Of a stretch of DNA of 64,000 nucleotides, positions 32,522-40,420 are shown one piece after another. How positions within the stretch are numbered: position 1 is the first letter of the stretch; each line of letters starts with the position of its first letter. Origin of the DNA: Micromonospora lupini str. Lupac 08 (GTDB taxonomy: Bacteria; Actinomycetota; Actinomycetes; Mycobacteriales; Micromonosporaceae); NCBI RefSeq assembly GCF_000297395.2, contig NZ_HF570108.1:76321-140320 (forward strand), written 5' to 3'. The notes under the pieces were generated by a model. That model worked only from the letters and a program-made list of their open reading frames with translations. It had not been told where the DNA came from and made no database searches. The translations under genes and the position numbers were made by a program.

Positions 32522-33388
32522 ATGCGGATCCGACCCGCCGGTACGCACGCCCTGCTGCTCGACTGCACCGCCCCGGCCGACATCCCCGAGGCGGCCCTGG
32601 TCGAAGCGTGGCGGGCCGAGTTGTGGCGCCGCCGCGAGCAGGGTGACCTGAGCGCCGTCGAGATCGTGCCGGCGGCCCGGACCGTCCTGCTCGACGGCCT
32701 GCCCGACCCCGCCGCCACCGCCGACCTGTTGTTCCGCTGGACGCCGGCGGTGACCGCAGCCGCCGCAGCCACTGCTGCCGCCACTGCGCGCGATGGCACC
32801 CCGGCCCCCGACGGCATCCCGGCCGGCGCCGGCGGCGACGACACGGCCCGCGGCGGCGACGGCGACGACACGGCCCGCGGCGGCGACGGCGGCGACACGG
32901 CCCGCGGCGGCGACACGGCCCGCGGCGACGAGACGGCCCGCGGCGACGAGACGGCCCGCGGCGACACGATCACTGGCGGCGGAATCGCCGCGGACGGCGC
33001 CGGCCACGGCGGGGAGATCCTCGTTCCGGTCGAGTTCGACGGGCCGGACCTGCCCCTCGTCGCCGAGCACTGGGGCGTCGACGTGCCGGCCGTGCTGCGC
33101 CGGCTGACCGGCACCCGGTTCCTTGTCGCGTTCTGCGGGTTCGCCCCCGGCTTTCCGTACCTGACCGGGCTCCCCGCCGACCTGGCGCTGCCCCGGCTGC
33201 CCACTCCCCGCCCCCGGGTGCCGGCCGGCTCGGTCGCCCTGGCCGGCCCGTACGCCGGCATCTACCCGAGCGCGTCCCCCGGCGGCTGGCTGCTGGTCGG
33301 GCGGACCGACCTGCCCCTCTTCGACGTCGACGGCGACCCGCCCGCCCGGCTCGGCCCCGGAACCCGCGTCCGATTGGTGGCGACGTGA
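32522..33388 (+). CDS. pxpB: 5-oxoprolinase subunit B with a repeat-rich insertion
   Basis: A 288-residue PxpB (KipI-like) subunit of the ATP-dependent 5-oxoprolinase that recycles 5-oxoproline to glutamate. The N-terminal domain (about 1-80, with LVEAWRAELWRRREQG and EIVPAARTVLLDG) and the C-terminal domain (from about 160: ILVPVEFDGPDL, FCGFAPGFPYLTGLP, GSVALAGPYAGIYPSASPGGW) are normal. Between them, about residues 105-149, lies a hydrophilic insertion of DTARGGD- and DETARG-type repeats preceded by an alanine stretch. The reading frame is kept, so the protein is probably functional with an extended linker. Stop and next start overlap (GTGA). Confidence 0.9.
   Translation: MRIRPAGTHALLLDCTAPADIPEAALVEAWRAELWRRREQGDLSAVEIVPAARTVLLDGLPDPAATADLLFRWTPAVTAAAAATAAATARDGTPAPDGIPAGAGGDDTARGGDGDDTARGGDGGDTARGGDTARGDETARGDETARGDTITGGGIAADGAGHGGEILVPVEFDGPDLPLVAEHWGVDVPAVLRRLTGTRFLVAFCGFAPGFPYLTGLPADLALPRLPTPRPRVPAGSVALAGPYAGIYPSASPGGWLLVGRTDLPLFDVDGDPPARLGPGTRVRLVAT
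32832..32968 (+). repeat. Tandem repeats inside pxpB
   Basis: Units of about 24, 18 and 15 bp share GACACGGCCCGCGGC or GACGAGACGGCCCGCGGC; all are multiples of three. They encode about seven (D/E)TARG motifs. Confidence 0.9.
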
Positions 33389-34248
33389 CCCGCCCCGCCG
33401 AGATCGAGGTGCTCCGCGCGGGCGCGCTCACCACAGTGCAGGACCTGGGCCGACCCGGCTGGGCGCACCTCGGCGTACCCCGTTCCGGGGCCCTCGACCC
33501 GACCGCCCTGCGGCTCGCCAACCGGCTGGTCGGCAACCCCGAGCAGGCGGCCGGCCTGGAGATCACGCTTACCGGCTGCACGCTGCGGCTGACCCAGGCC
33601 GCCACCGTGGCGATCACCGGCGCCGAGGTGGCGGTCCGGGCCGGGGATCGTCCGGGCGACACCGGTCGTCCGCTCACCGTGCCGGCCGGGACCGTGCTGC
33701 GCGTCGGCCCCGCCCGGCGGGGCGTACGGAGTTGGCTCGCCGTGGCCGGTGGGATCGACGTGTCGCCGGTGCTCGGGAGCCGCGCCACCGACACCCTCGC
33801 CGGGCTCGGTCCACCCGTGTTGCGCGACGGCGACCGGCTGCCGCTCGGCGTGCCGCTGGCCCAACCCGCGCCGGTGGACGTGACAGTCGGCCCGCCACCC
33901 GCGTCGGAACTGCGCCTGACCGTGCGCCTCGGCCCTCGCGACGACTGGTTCACCCCGGGCGCGCTCGACCTGCTGTTCGGCACCGCGTACACCGTCAGCC
34001 CGGTCAGCAACCGGGTCGGCGCGCGGCTCGCGGGCGCGGCCCTGCCCCGCGCGGTCGCCGGCGAACTGCCCAGCGAGGGCATCGTGCTCGGCGCGGTCCA
34101 GGTGCCGGCGGACGGCCAACCCCTGATCTTCCTCGCCGATCATCCGACCACCGGCGGTTACCCGGTCATCGGGGTGGTCACCGACGTGACCCCGCTCGCG
34201 CAGGCCCGGCCAGGTACTACCGTCAGGTTTCATGGACCTCAACGCTGA
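33385..34248 (+). CDS. pxpC: 5-oxoprolinase subunit C
   Basis: A 287-residue PxpC (KipA-like, biotin-dependent carboxyltransferase fold) subunit. Motifs: LTTVQDLGRPGWAHLGVPRSG, LANRLVGNPEQAAGLEITL, WLAVAGGIDVSPVLGSRATDT, and near the C-terminus PSEGIVLGAVQVPADGQPLIFLADHPTTGGYPVIG. GTG 33385 overlaps the pxpB stop by 4 bp. The 3' end overlaps pxpA by 17 bp. The three genes form a compact pxpB-pxpC-pxpA operon. Confidence 0.94.
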   Translation: MTRPAEIEVLRAGALTTVQDLGRPGWAHLGVPRSGALDPTALRLANRLVGNPEQAAGLEITLTGCTLRLTQAATVAITGAEVAVRAGDRPGDTGRPLTVPAGTVLRVGPARRGVRSWLAVAGGIDVSPVLGSRATDTLAGLGPPVLRDGDRLPLGVPLAQPAPVDVTVGPPPASELRLTVRLGPRDDWFTPGALDLLFGTAYTVSPVSNRVGARLAGAALPRAVAGELPSEGIVLGAVQVPADGQPLIFLADHPTTGGYPVIGVVTDVTPLAQARPGTTVRFHGPQR

Positions 34249-34984
34249 CCTGGGCGAAGGATTCGGCATCTGGCGTCTCGGTGACGACGACGCGCTGCTG
34301 GCCCTGGTGACCTCCGCCAACGTGGCCTGTGGCTTCCACGGCGGTGACCCGTCCACCATGCGGCGGGTCTGCGAGGGCGCGGCGAAGCGCGGCGTCGCGG
34401 TGGGTGCGCAGGTCGGCTACCGCGACCTGGCCGGCTTCGGCCGGCGGCGCATCGCGTACGACTTCGCCGAGCTGCGCGACGAGATCACCTATCAGTTGGG
34501 CGCGCTGGACGCCTTCTGCCGGCTCTTCCGCACCCGGGTCCGCTACCTCAAGCCGCACGGGGCGCTCTACCACGCGGCCGCCACCGACGAGTCCCAGGCG
34601 GCGGCGGTGGTCGCCGCCGTCAGCGGCCACGACCCCGAAATGCCTGTGCTCTGCATGCCCGGCTCGACGCTCGCCCAACTCGCCGTCGGCGCGGGCCTGC
34701 CCGTGGTCGCCGAGGCCTTCGCCGACCGCGGCTACCTGCCCAACGGGTCGCTGGTGCCGCGCGGCGCACCCGGCGCGCTGATCACCGATCCGGAGGAGGT
34801 GGCCACCCGGGCGGTACGGATGGCCACCGAACGGACCGTCGTGGCGGTCGACGGGACCGTGATCCCCTGCCCGGTGGAGTCGATCTGCGTCCACGGGGAC
34901 ACACCGGGGGCGGTCTCCGCCACCGAGCTGGTCCGCGCCTCCCTGATCGACGCCGACGTCCCGCTCGCCCCGTTCGCCGCCTAG
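34232..34984 (+). CDS. pxpA: 5-oxoprolinase subunit A (LamB/YcsF)
   Basis: A 250-residue PxpA subunit. It begins MDLNADLGEGFGIWRLGDDD and contains SANVACGFHGGDPSTM, VGAQVGYRDLAGFGRR, LKPHGALYHAAATD and C-terminal ESICVHGDTPGAV, the complete set of family motifs. It starts inside pxpC and ends just before the 25-bp repeat tract. Together with PxpB and PxpC it hydrolyses 5-oxoproline with ATP. Confidence 0.95.
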   Translation: MDLNADLGEGFGIWRLGDDDALLALVTSANVACGFHGGDPSTMRRVCEGAAKRGVAVGAQVGYRDLAGFGRRRIAYDFAELRDEITYQLGALDAFCRLFRTRVRYLKPHGALYHAAATDESQAAAVVAAVSGHDPEMPVLCMPGSTLAQLAVGAGLPVVAEAFADRGYLPNGSLVPRGAPGALITDPEEVATRAVRMATERTVVAVDGTVIPCPVESICVHGDTPGAVSATELVRASLIDADVPLAPFAA

Positions 34985-34985
34985 C

Positions 34986-35072
34986 CGTCGAGGCCGCTGC
35001 GGCGGTCAGGCGTCGAGGCCGCTGGGCCGGTCAGGCGTCGAGGCCGCTGCGCCGGTCAGCCGTCGAGGCCGC
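34986..35072. repeat. 25-bp tandem repeats at the 3' end of the NHL gene
   Basis: Three 25-bp units (34986, 35011, 35036) starting CGTCGAGGCCGCTG and a partial fourth from 35061 are copies of the last codons and stop of the minus-strand thioredoxin/NHL gene. Confidence 0.85.
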
Positions 35073-36894
35073 GCAGGACCAGCGGAAGCCGGGACGCCGC
35101 GCCGTCGACCACCCGCACCGGGACACCCCAGTCCTGCCGGGTCAGGTGGCAGGCCGCGTGCTCGACGTCCGCGTCGCAGGTCGCCGCCTGCGCGGTCACC
35201 TGTAGCACCCCGCCGGTCGCCTCGCTGTTGAGCACCAGCCGACGGGACAGCTCGGTGCCGGTGCCGGCGCCCTCCAGCAGCAGCTCCGGTGGGGACGCGG
35301 AGACCACCAGCCGGGTCGACGGCCCGTACGTCTCGTCCAGCTTCTGCCCCGGCGCGGGCGTGAAGACGATGTCCAACCTCACCTCGCCCGCCGCCACGTC
35401 GGTCGGCTTCCGCTCGGTGCGGTGCCGGGGGCCGTCCACGGTGCTCGCACCGGCCGCCGACAGCGCACCGGGCGCCAGCCGGGTCAGGCGGTGCGCGGCG
35501 GACTCCACCACGAGCACCTCACCGGCCGGGGTGAGCACCAGGTCACTCGGCTCGGCCAGCCCGTCCGCGACCGTGGACACCTGGCCGGTGGCCGGGTCGA
35601 AGCGGCGCACCGCGCCGTTGTAGGTGTCCGCGATCAGCACCGAGCCGTCCGGCAGCGCGCACACCCCCAGCGGGTGCTGGAGCAGCGCCGACTCGGCCGG
35701 CCCGTCAACGTGCCCGAAGTCGAAGAGCCCCTGCCCGACGGCGGTGCCCAACACCCCATTCTCGACGTACCGGACGGCGCTGGTCTCGCTGTCGGCGATC
35801 CAGAGCCGGACGCCGTCGGCGGAGACGGACAGCCCCGACGGCTGCGCCATCCACGCCTCGGCCAGCGGGCCGTCGCGTAGCGCCTCCACCGTGGTGCCCG
35901 CGTACATGCCGGCGGTCCGCTTGATCGGGTCGAACCACCAGAGCTGGTGGATGCCCGCCATCGCGATGATCAGTTTGTCGTCGTACCAGGCCAGGTCCCA
36001 CGGTGAGGACAGGTCCACGGCAAGCGCGTCGTGCGCGTGGTCGTCGACCGAGGCACGCCACTGCCGGCCGCTGCCGGCCACGGTGACCACCTCGCCGGAC
36101 TCCAGCCGTACGCCGCGCAGCAGGTGGTTGACGGTGTCGGCGACCACCAGGTCGTACCCGGCCACCTCGGCGACGTGCGTGGGCAGCAGGCAGAGACCCT
36201 GCGGCTCGGAGAACGTCGCCGCGGCGGCCGGTCCGTCGGCCCGACCCCGCTCGCCCGAGCCGATGCGGCGCACCGGCGTCTCGCCGTCCGGGGCCACCTC
36301 GACCAGGGAGTGCCGCGCCGAGTCCGAGACCAGCAGGTTGCCGTCCGGCAGCAGCACCGCCTTGCCCGGGAAGCGCAACGCCGTCTCCGGGGCCGGCGGC
36401 GGGACGTACGGACCGGTGCCCCGGTGCAGGGTGCCCTTGGCCTCGTGGGTGGCGATCAGCTCGTCGATCAGTCGGGCCAGCCCCTCGGCGTGACCCTCGC
36501 CGGCCATGGTGGCCACCACGTAACCCTCGGGGTCGATCACCGACAGGGTCGGCCAGGCCCGGGCCGCGTACTGCTGCCACATGTCCAGCTCGGGATCATC
36601 GAGTACGGGGTGGTGCACGCCGTACCGCTCGACGGCGGCGACCAGCGCGTCGGCGTCCTTCTCGTGCTCGAACTTCGGCGAGTGCACGCCGATCACGACG
36701 AGCACGTCGCCGTACTTCTCCTCCAGCGGCCGCAGCTCGTCGAGCACGTGCAGGCAGTTGATGCAGCAGAAGGTCCAGAAATCAGCGAGGACGATCTTGC
36801 CGCGCAGATCCTGCAGGGTCAGGTCCTTGCCGCCGGTGTTGAGCCACTGCCGGCCCCGCAGTTCGGGTGCCCGTACGCGCGCTGTCGTTCCCAT
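35056..36894 (-). CDS. Thioredoxin-like/NHL-repeat protein (NHLRC2-like)
   Basis: A 612-residue protein with an N-terminal TlpA-type thioredoxin fold (about 1-150) and a beta-propeller of NHL repeats (about 170-480), then a beta-rich C-terminal domain. The redox motif is in FWTFCCINCLHVLDELRPLE, with CxxC at Cys44 and Cys47 preceded by an extra Cys43. Propeller repeats include LLPDGNLLVSDSARHSLVEV and ALPDGSVLIADTYNGAVRRF. The layout matches animal and bacterial NHLRC2. No signal peptide is visible, so it is probably cytosolic. ATG 36894 is 7 nt after CAGGCT. Its substrate is unknown. Confidence 0.9.
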   Translation of the reverse strand: MGTTARVRAPELRGRQWLNTGGKDLTLQDLRGKIVLADFWTFCCINCLHVLDELRPLEEKYGDVLVVIGVHSPKFEHEKDADALVAAVERYGVHHPVLDDPELDMWQQYAARAWPTLSVIDPEGYVVATMAGEGHAEGLARLIDELIATHEAKGTLHRGTGPYVPPPAPETALRFPGKAVLLPDGNLLVSDSARHSLVEVAPDGETPVRRIGSGERGRADGPAAAATFSEPQGLCLLPTHVAEVAGYDLVVADTVNHLLRGVRLESGEVVTVAGSGRQWRASVDDHAHDALAVDLSSPWDLAWYDDKLIIAMAGIHQLWWFDPIKRTAGMYAGTTVEALRDGPLAEAWMAQPSGLSVSADGVRLWIADSETSAVRYVENGVLGTAVGQGLFDFGHVDGPAESALLQHPLGVCALPDGSVLIADTYNGAVRRFDPATGQVSTVADGLAEPSDLVLTPAGEVLVVESAAHRLTRLAPGALSAAGASTVDGPRHRTERKPTDVAAGEVRLDIVFTPAPGQKLDETYGPSTRLVVSASPPELLLEGAGTGTELSRRLVLNSEATGGVLQVTAQAATCDADVEHAACHLTRQDWGVPVRVVDGAASRLPLVLRGLDG

Positions 36895-37049
36895 GCCTGT
36901 CAGCCTGCCACGCCTCGCGGGCCCGCCCGCCGTGACCCGGGCGACAGAGCTGTCAGCCAGGCGATCGATGGCAGCTCAGCAAGGCGATGCTCGGCGTGTC
37001 TAGTTGCTCAGCCGCCATCGATCAAGGAAACCGGCCAGGCGGACACGAA

Positions 37050-37083
37050 ACGGCGGGGCCACGGTTGCCCGTGGCCCCGCCGT
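37050..37083. terminator. Strong terminator downstream of the LppU-like gene
   Basis: A perfect 15-bp inverted repeat starting ACGGCGGGGCCACGG, with loop TTGC, lies just past the stop of the minus-strand gene at 37092. Confidence 0.85.
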
Positions 37084-37091
37084 CGGTGGGT

Positions 37092-39719
37092 CTACTTGGT
37101 GGCCGGCTTGAGGCAGAGCACCCGGTTGGTGCCCTCGCCGGGCAGCACCACGTGGGGCTGGGCCGGGTCGGCGCACTTGTCCTTCGCGTCAACCTTGGAG
37201 ACGATCGTGAACGCGCCCGCCTCGCCGCAGTCCACCGCCGAGGCGCCCTGGCCGACCTGCTTCACGCAGGTGCCGACCGCCGGGTCGAAGGCCGGTGAGT
37301 CGTCCCCGCCACCGAACTTGCCGAGCAGCATCAGCAGGCCGAGCGGCACCGCCAGGATGAGCACGGCGGCGATCAACACCGCGGCCAGGACCCGACCGTT
37401 GCGCACCTTCGGCACCGGAAGCTCCGCCTTGGGCTCCTCCGCGTCCGGCTTGAACGCGTCGAACCGGCCCTGGTCCGACTCGGTGGACTCCTGGCCCCAG
37501 GTCGGCACCGGCTGCTGCGGCGGCGGGAAGGCCGGGAACTGACCACCCGGCGCCTGCTCGACGGCCGGCCCGCCGAAGCCCGGCGCGCCGCTCACCGAGG
37601 CGGTGCCTGCGGCCGGTGCCCCGAAGCGGTCGGCCGGGCGCTCACCGCCGGACTGCGGCCGTACCCCGTTCACCGGCCGGTTGTTGCCGGGCGCGTCGAC
37701 GAAGGACGGCACACCGGGTGGGAACGCCGGCGGCGCGGCAGCAGCCGAGGGGGGCTCGCCGAACCCACCCGGCGTCGACGACCGTTCCCGGTCGTCGAAC
37801 TGCGGCTCGGACGGTGAGTCGTCGCCCCAGCCGGGGAAGCCCTGCCGGTCCGGCCCGTTCTGCCAGTCCGGCGGGCCCTGACGCTCCGGCGCCTGCTGCC
37901 AGTCGGGTGTGGCCGGGCGCTCCGGGGCCTGCTGCCAGTCGCCCTGGCGGCCGGCGTCCTGCTGCCAGTCGGGTGTGGCCTGGCGCTCGGGGGCCTGCTG
38001 CCAGTCGGGTGCGCCCTGGCGGCCGGCGTCCTGCTGCCACTCGGGCGTGCCCGGACGCTCGGGACCCGGGTCGGCCGGGAACGCCTCCGGGGCCGCCTGC
38101 TCCGGCTCGTTGTCCGGCTCGGGTCGGGCCGGTCGGCCGTACACCCGGGGTTGTGGGGTGGCGGTGCTGGTCGGCCGCATGGCCTGGTCGGTCGGGGGCA
38201 TCACCCGGCTGGCCAGCGGCACCGAGGCGCTCGCCGAGGCGCGGCTCGCCGCGCTGGCGGCCGACTCGGCGTCCGAGACCGGTACGACAGCGCGGCCGGC
38301 CCCCGCCTCCGGGGAGGTACGCGGAGCAGGCACGGCTGCGGCGCTCGCCGAGGCGTCCTCGGCCCGGCCCCAGCCGGCCGGCTCGGCCTCGTACGGTGCG
38401 GCGGCGTCCGGGGTCTCCCGCTCGGCGTACGCCGGCTGTTCGGGGATCGGGGGGTACTGCGTCGACGGCGCGTAGTCGGCCGGCGGGGCGGCGGCGAGGC
38501 TGGCGCCCGGTACGCGCTGCTCCTGCGGGGGCAGCGGCACCGCGTTGGCGGGCGAGATGCCCGGCGCGGGCGCGGGCTGGTAGATCGGCGGCTCGTCGGC
38601 CCGGTCGGCGTCCCAGCCACCTCGCGACTGGGCGGAGGCTTCCGCCTCGGCGCGGCCCCACACCTCGCCCGGCGCCCACGGCTGAACCTCCGCGGCGCCA
38701 GGGTTGGCCTGCACCGGATTGTCCGGACCGGCGGCGGCCCAGCCGGGGGTCGCGTCGCTGCCGGGCACGCTGACGCTGGCCCGGGCGGTCGCGGGGCCGG
38801 CCTGCTCGGCCTGGGGCCATGCGGTCGGTTGCGGACGCTCGGCCGGCTGGTCCTGCGGGGCGAGCACCCAGTCCGGCTGCTGCGGGCGGCCCTCGGCGCC
38901 ACCCCAGGCGGCGGGCTGCGGGGCCTCCTCCTGCGGGGGCCAGTTCGTCGCCGGGACCTGCGCCGCGCCACGGGCGCCGGCCGACTCGGCCTGCCCCCAG
39001 GCGGGGGACGGCTGCTCGGACTGCCCGACGGGCTGGCCCCAGGTCTGCGGGGCCTGCTCGGCCGGCGTCCAGACGGGCTGGTCCTCCCGCGCGGCGGCGC
39101 CGACGGCCCAGCCACCGGAACCGGACGGGTCGTCCTGCGGGCCGGGTGCCTCGGCTCGGCCGGCGGGCTGCGCCGGTTCGGCGTGCCACTCACCGGCGGG
39201 TGGGTTGGCCTGCGCCGCGCCGGCGGCCCATCCGCCGGAGCGGGACGGGTCGTCCTGGACGGCGGGCCATGCGGCGGTGGCCGGGGGCACCTGCGCGGCA
39301 CCCCGGGCGGCCGGCTGGGCCTGCGCCCAGTCGGGCTGCTCGGCGGGAGCAGCGGACCAGGCGGGTGCGGCCTGCTCGGGCGGCGTCCAGCCCTGCTGCG
39401 GGGGAGTCCACGCGGCGGGCTGCCCCTGCTCCGGGGTGCCACCGCCGGTGGCCCACGCGGGCTGCGTCGGGTCGCTCGGCGGCGGTGCGGCGGCGGCGCC
39501 CCAGGCGGGGTTCGGCTGCTGCTCGGGCTGGGTGGCCCAGGCCGGGGCGGACGGGTTCGGTCGGGCGGGTGGCGGGGGCGCCCAGCCCATTTCGGGGCCG
39601 GCGGCGTTGTAGCCGTTGTCCGGCTGCGCCGGGCGGTCGCCGTACGACGCCGGTCCGCCGGCGCCCGGTGACACCTCGTCCGGCTCCTGGCCGGGGCGGT
39701 GCGGGCCCTCGGACGTCAT
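37092..39719 (-). CDS. Large disordered W/P/Q-rich membrane protein with LppU-like C-terminal domain
   Basis: An 875-residue protein, most of which (about 1-765) is cytosolic and of low complexity: proline, glutamine, alanine and regularly spaced tryptophan, e.g. PAWATQPEQQPNPAWG. Residues about 590-680 hold tandem repeats of the type PDWQQAPERQ and PDWQQDAGRQG. One membrane segment follows (RVLAAVLIAAVLILAVPLGL), then an extracytoplasmic domain of about 70 residues with four cysteines (TCVKQ, DCGE, KCADP, LCLKP) like that of the LppU/SCO-type family. ATG 39719 has GGAGGAGG upstream. Function unknown; the repeats suggest multivalent binding or phase separation (inference). Confidence 0.75.
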   Translation of the reverse strand: MTSEGPHRPGQEPDEVSPGAGGPASYGDRPAQPDNGYNAAGPEMGWAPPPPARPNPSAPAWATQPEQQPNPAWGAAAAPPPSDPTQPAWATGGGTPEQGQPAAWTPPQQGWTPPEQAAPAWSAAPAEQPDWAQAQPAARGAAQVPPATAAWPAVQDDPSRSGGWAAGAAQANPPAGEWHAEPAQPAGRAEAPGPQDDPSGSGGWAVGAAAREDQPVWTPAEQAPQTWGQPVGQSEQPSPAWGQAESAGARGAAQVPATNWPPQEEAPQPAAWGGAEGRPQQPDWVLAPQDQPAERPQPTAWPQAEQAGPATARASVSVPGSDATPGWAAAGPDNPVQANPGAAEVQPWAPGEVWGRAEAEASAQSRGGWDADRADEPPIYQPAPAPGISPANAVPLPPQEQRVPGASLAAAPPADYAPSTQYPPIPEQPAYAERETPDAAAPYEAEPAGWGRAEDASASAAAVPAPRTSPEAGAGRAVVPVSDAESAASAASRASASASVPLASRVMPPTDQAMRPTSTATPQPRVYGRPARPEPDNEPEQAAPEAFPADPGPERPGTPEWQQDAGRQGAPDWQQAPERQATPDWQQDAGRQGDWQQAPERPATPDWQQAPERQGPPDWQNGPDRQGFPGWGDDSPSEPQFDDRERSSTPGGFGEPPSAAAAPPAFPPGVPSFVDAPGNNRPVNGVRPQSGGERPADRFGAPAAGTASVSGAPGFGGPAVEQAPGGQFPAFPPPQQPVPTWGQESTESDQGRFDAFKPDAEEPKAELPVPKVRNGRVLAAVLIAAVLILAVPLGLLMLLGKFGGGDDSPAFDPAVGTCVKQVGQGASAVDCGEAGAFTIVSKVDAKDKCADPAQPHVVLPGEGTNRVLCLKPATK

Positions 39720-39998
39720 GGGTGCGCCTCCTCCATCACATGTCGGCCGCCGGTGCCGATCGGTCTCCTCGGCATGGCTGCCGGCGTCACCGGCGTACCG
39801 CCGTGCCGGCTCCCCGCACCGTATCCGGTGGCCGCACGAGGCGTCCAAGGAGCACCGGTCGTCACTCCCCGTCGCCGGGTGGTGTCGAGCAGCTTCTATC
39901 GGCTCGGCGTCGGCCGGGCCGGCGGGCGGCGACCGAAGCCCACCGTACCGGGCGCTGCGGCAGGGCGGAATCCCGGTGTCAGGTGCTGGCGGAACGCC

Positions 39999-40030
39999 GA
40001 TGGCCCACCCGGTGAGCCGGGTGGGCCATC
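39999..40030. terminator. Terminator of the 45-residue gene
   Basis: A perfect 14-bp inverted repeat GATGGCCCACCCGG/CCGGGTGGGCCATC with loop TGAG lies 33 nt beyond the stop of the minus-strand small gene at 40063. Confidence 0.85.
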
Positions 40031-40062
40031 GATCTGGAGGAGATGAGGAATGTCGTGGAGCG

Positions 40063-40200
40063 TCAGCTCATGTGACGCTGGGCGATGACGAGGAGTTCCT
40101 CGCGAACGGCCGGCGAGTTGGCCGAGCGCAGCGCGTGCTCGATGGCACGGGCGCGGCGGTTGGCGTCGCGGTGGTTGCGGATTCGCTCGATCATGCTCAT
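40063..40200 (-). CDS. Small basic helical protein of 45 residues
   Basis: A short gene on the minus strand from ATG 40200 to TGA at 40065-40063. The product begins MSMIERIRNHRDANRRARAI and ends VREELLVIAQRHMS. It is strongly helical and basic, with heptad-like spacing. AGGGGGA lies 8-10 nt before the ATG and a strong terminator follows, so it has the layout of an independent gene. An in-frame ATG is also present two codons later. I do not recognise a family. Confidence 0.65.
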   Translation of the reverse strand: MSMIERIRNHRDANRRARAIEHALRSANSPAVREELLVIAQRHMS

Positions 40201-40358
40201 TGGTGGGTCCCCCTGGCGTATTCGGTTGTCGGCCCCTGATGCGTCTATTCAACAGCAAGAGCCGGCCAACTTCCATCGATTATTAGGTGAGCTGAGACAC
40301 CTGCCTAACAATCAAAGGTCAACGGGGCTCGTGACCGACGGTTCCGTCGCCCAACGGA

Positions 40359-40402
40359 CACGGCCGGTGTGCCGGGCGTTAACCCGTGGCACACCGGCCG
40401 TG
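40359..40402. terminator. Terminator downstream of the E2 gene
   Basis: A perfect 15-bp inverted repeat CACGGCCGGTGTGCC/GGCACACCGGCCGTG; the loop can pair further (GGG with CCC). It is just past the stop of the dehydrogenase operon (minus strand). Between it and the small gene (40201-40358) I see only a possible minus-strand promoter with TAATAA. Confidence 0.85.
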
Positions 40403-40420
40403 GCTGGCGTCTCGGACCGG

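Noticed and set aside
32522..33388. Frameshift or broken pxpB
   Set aside because: The frame is continuous across the repeats and both conserved domains read through in the same frame.
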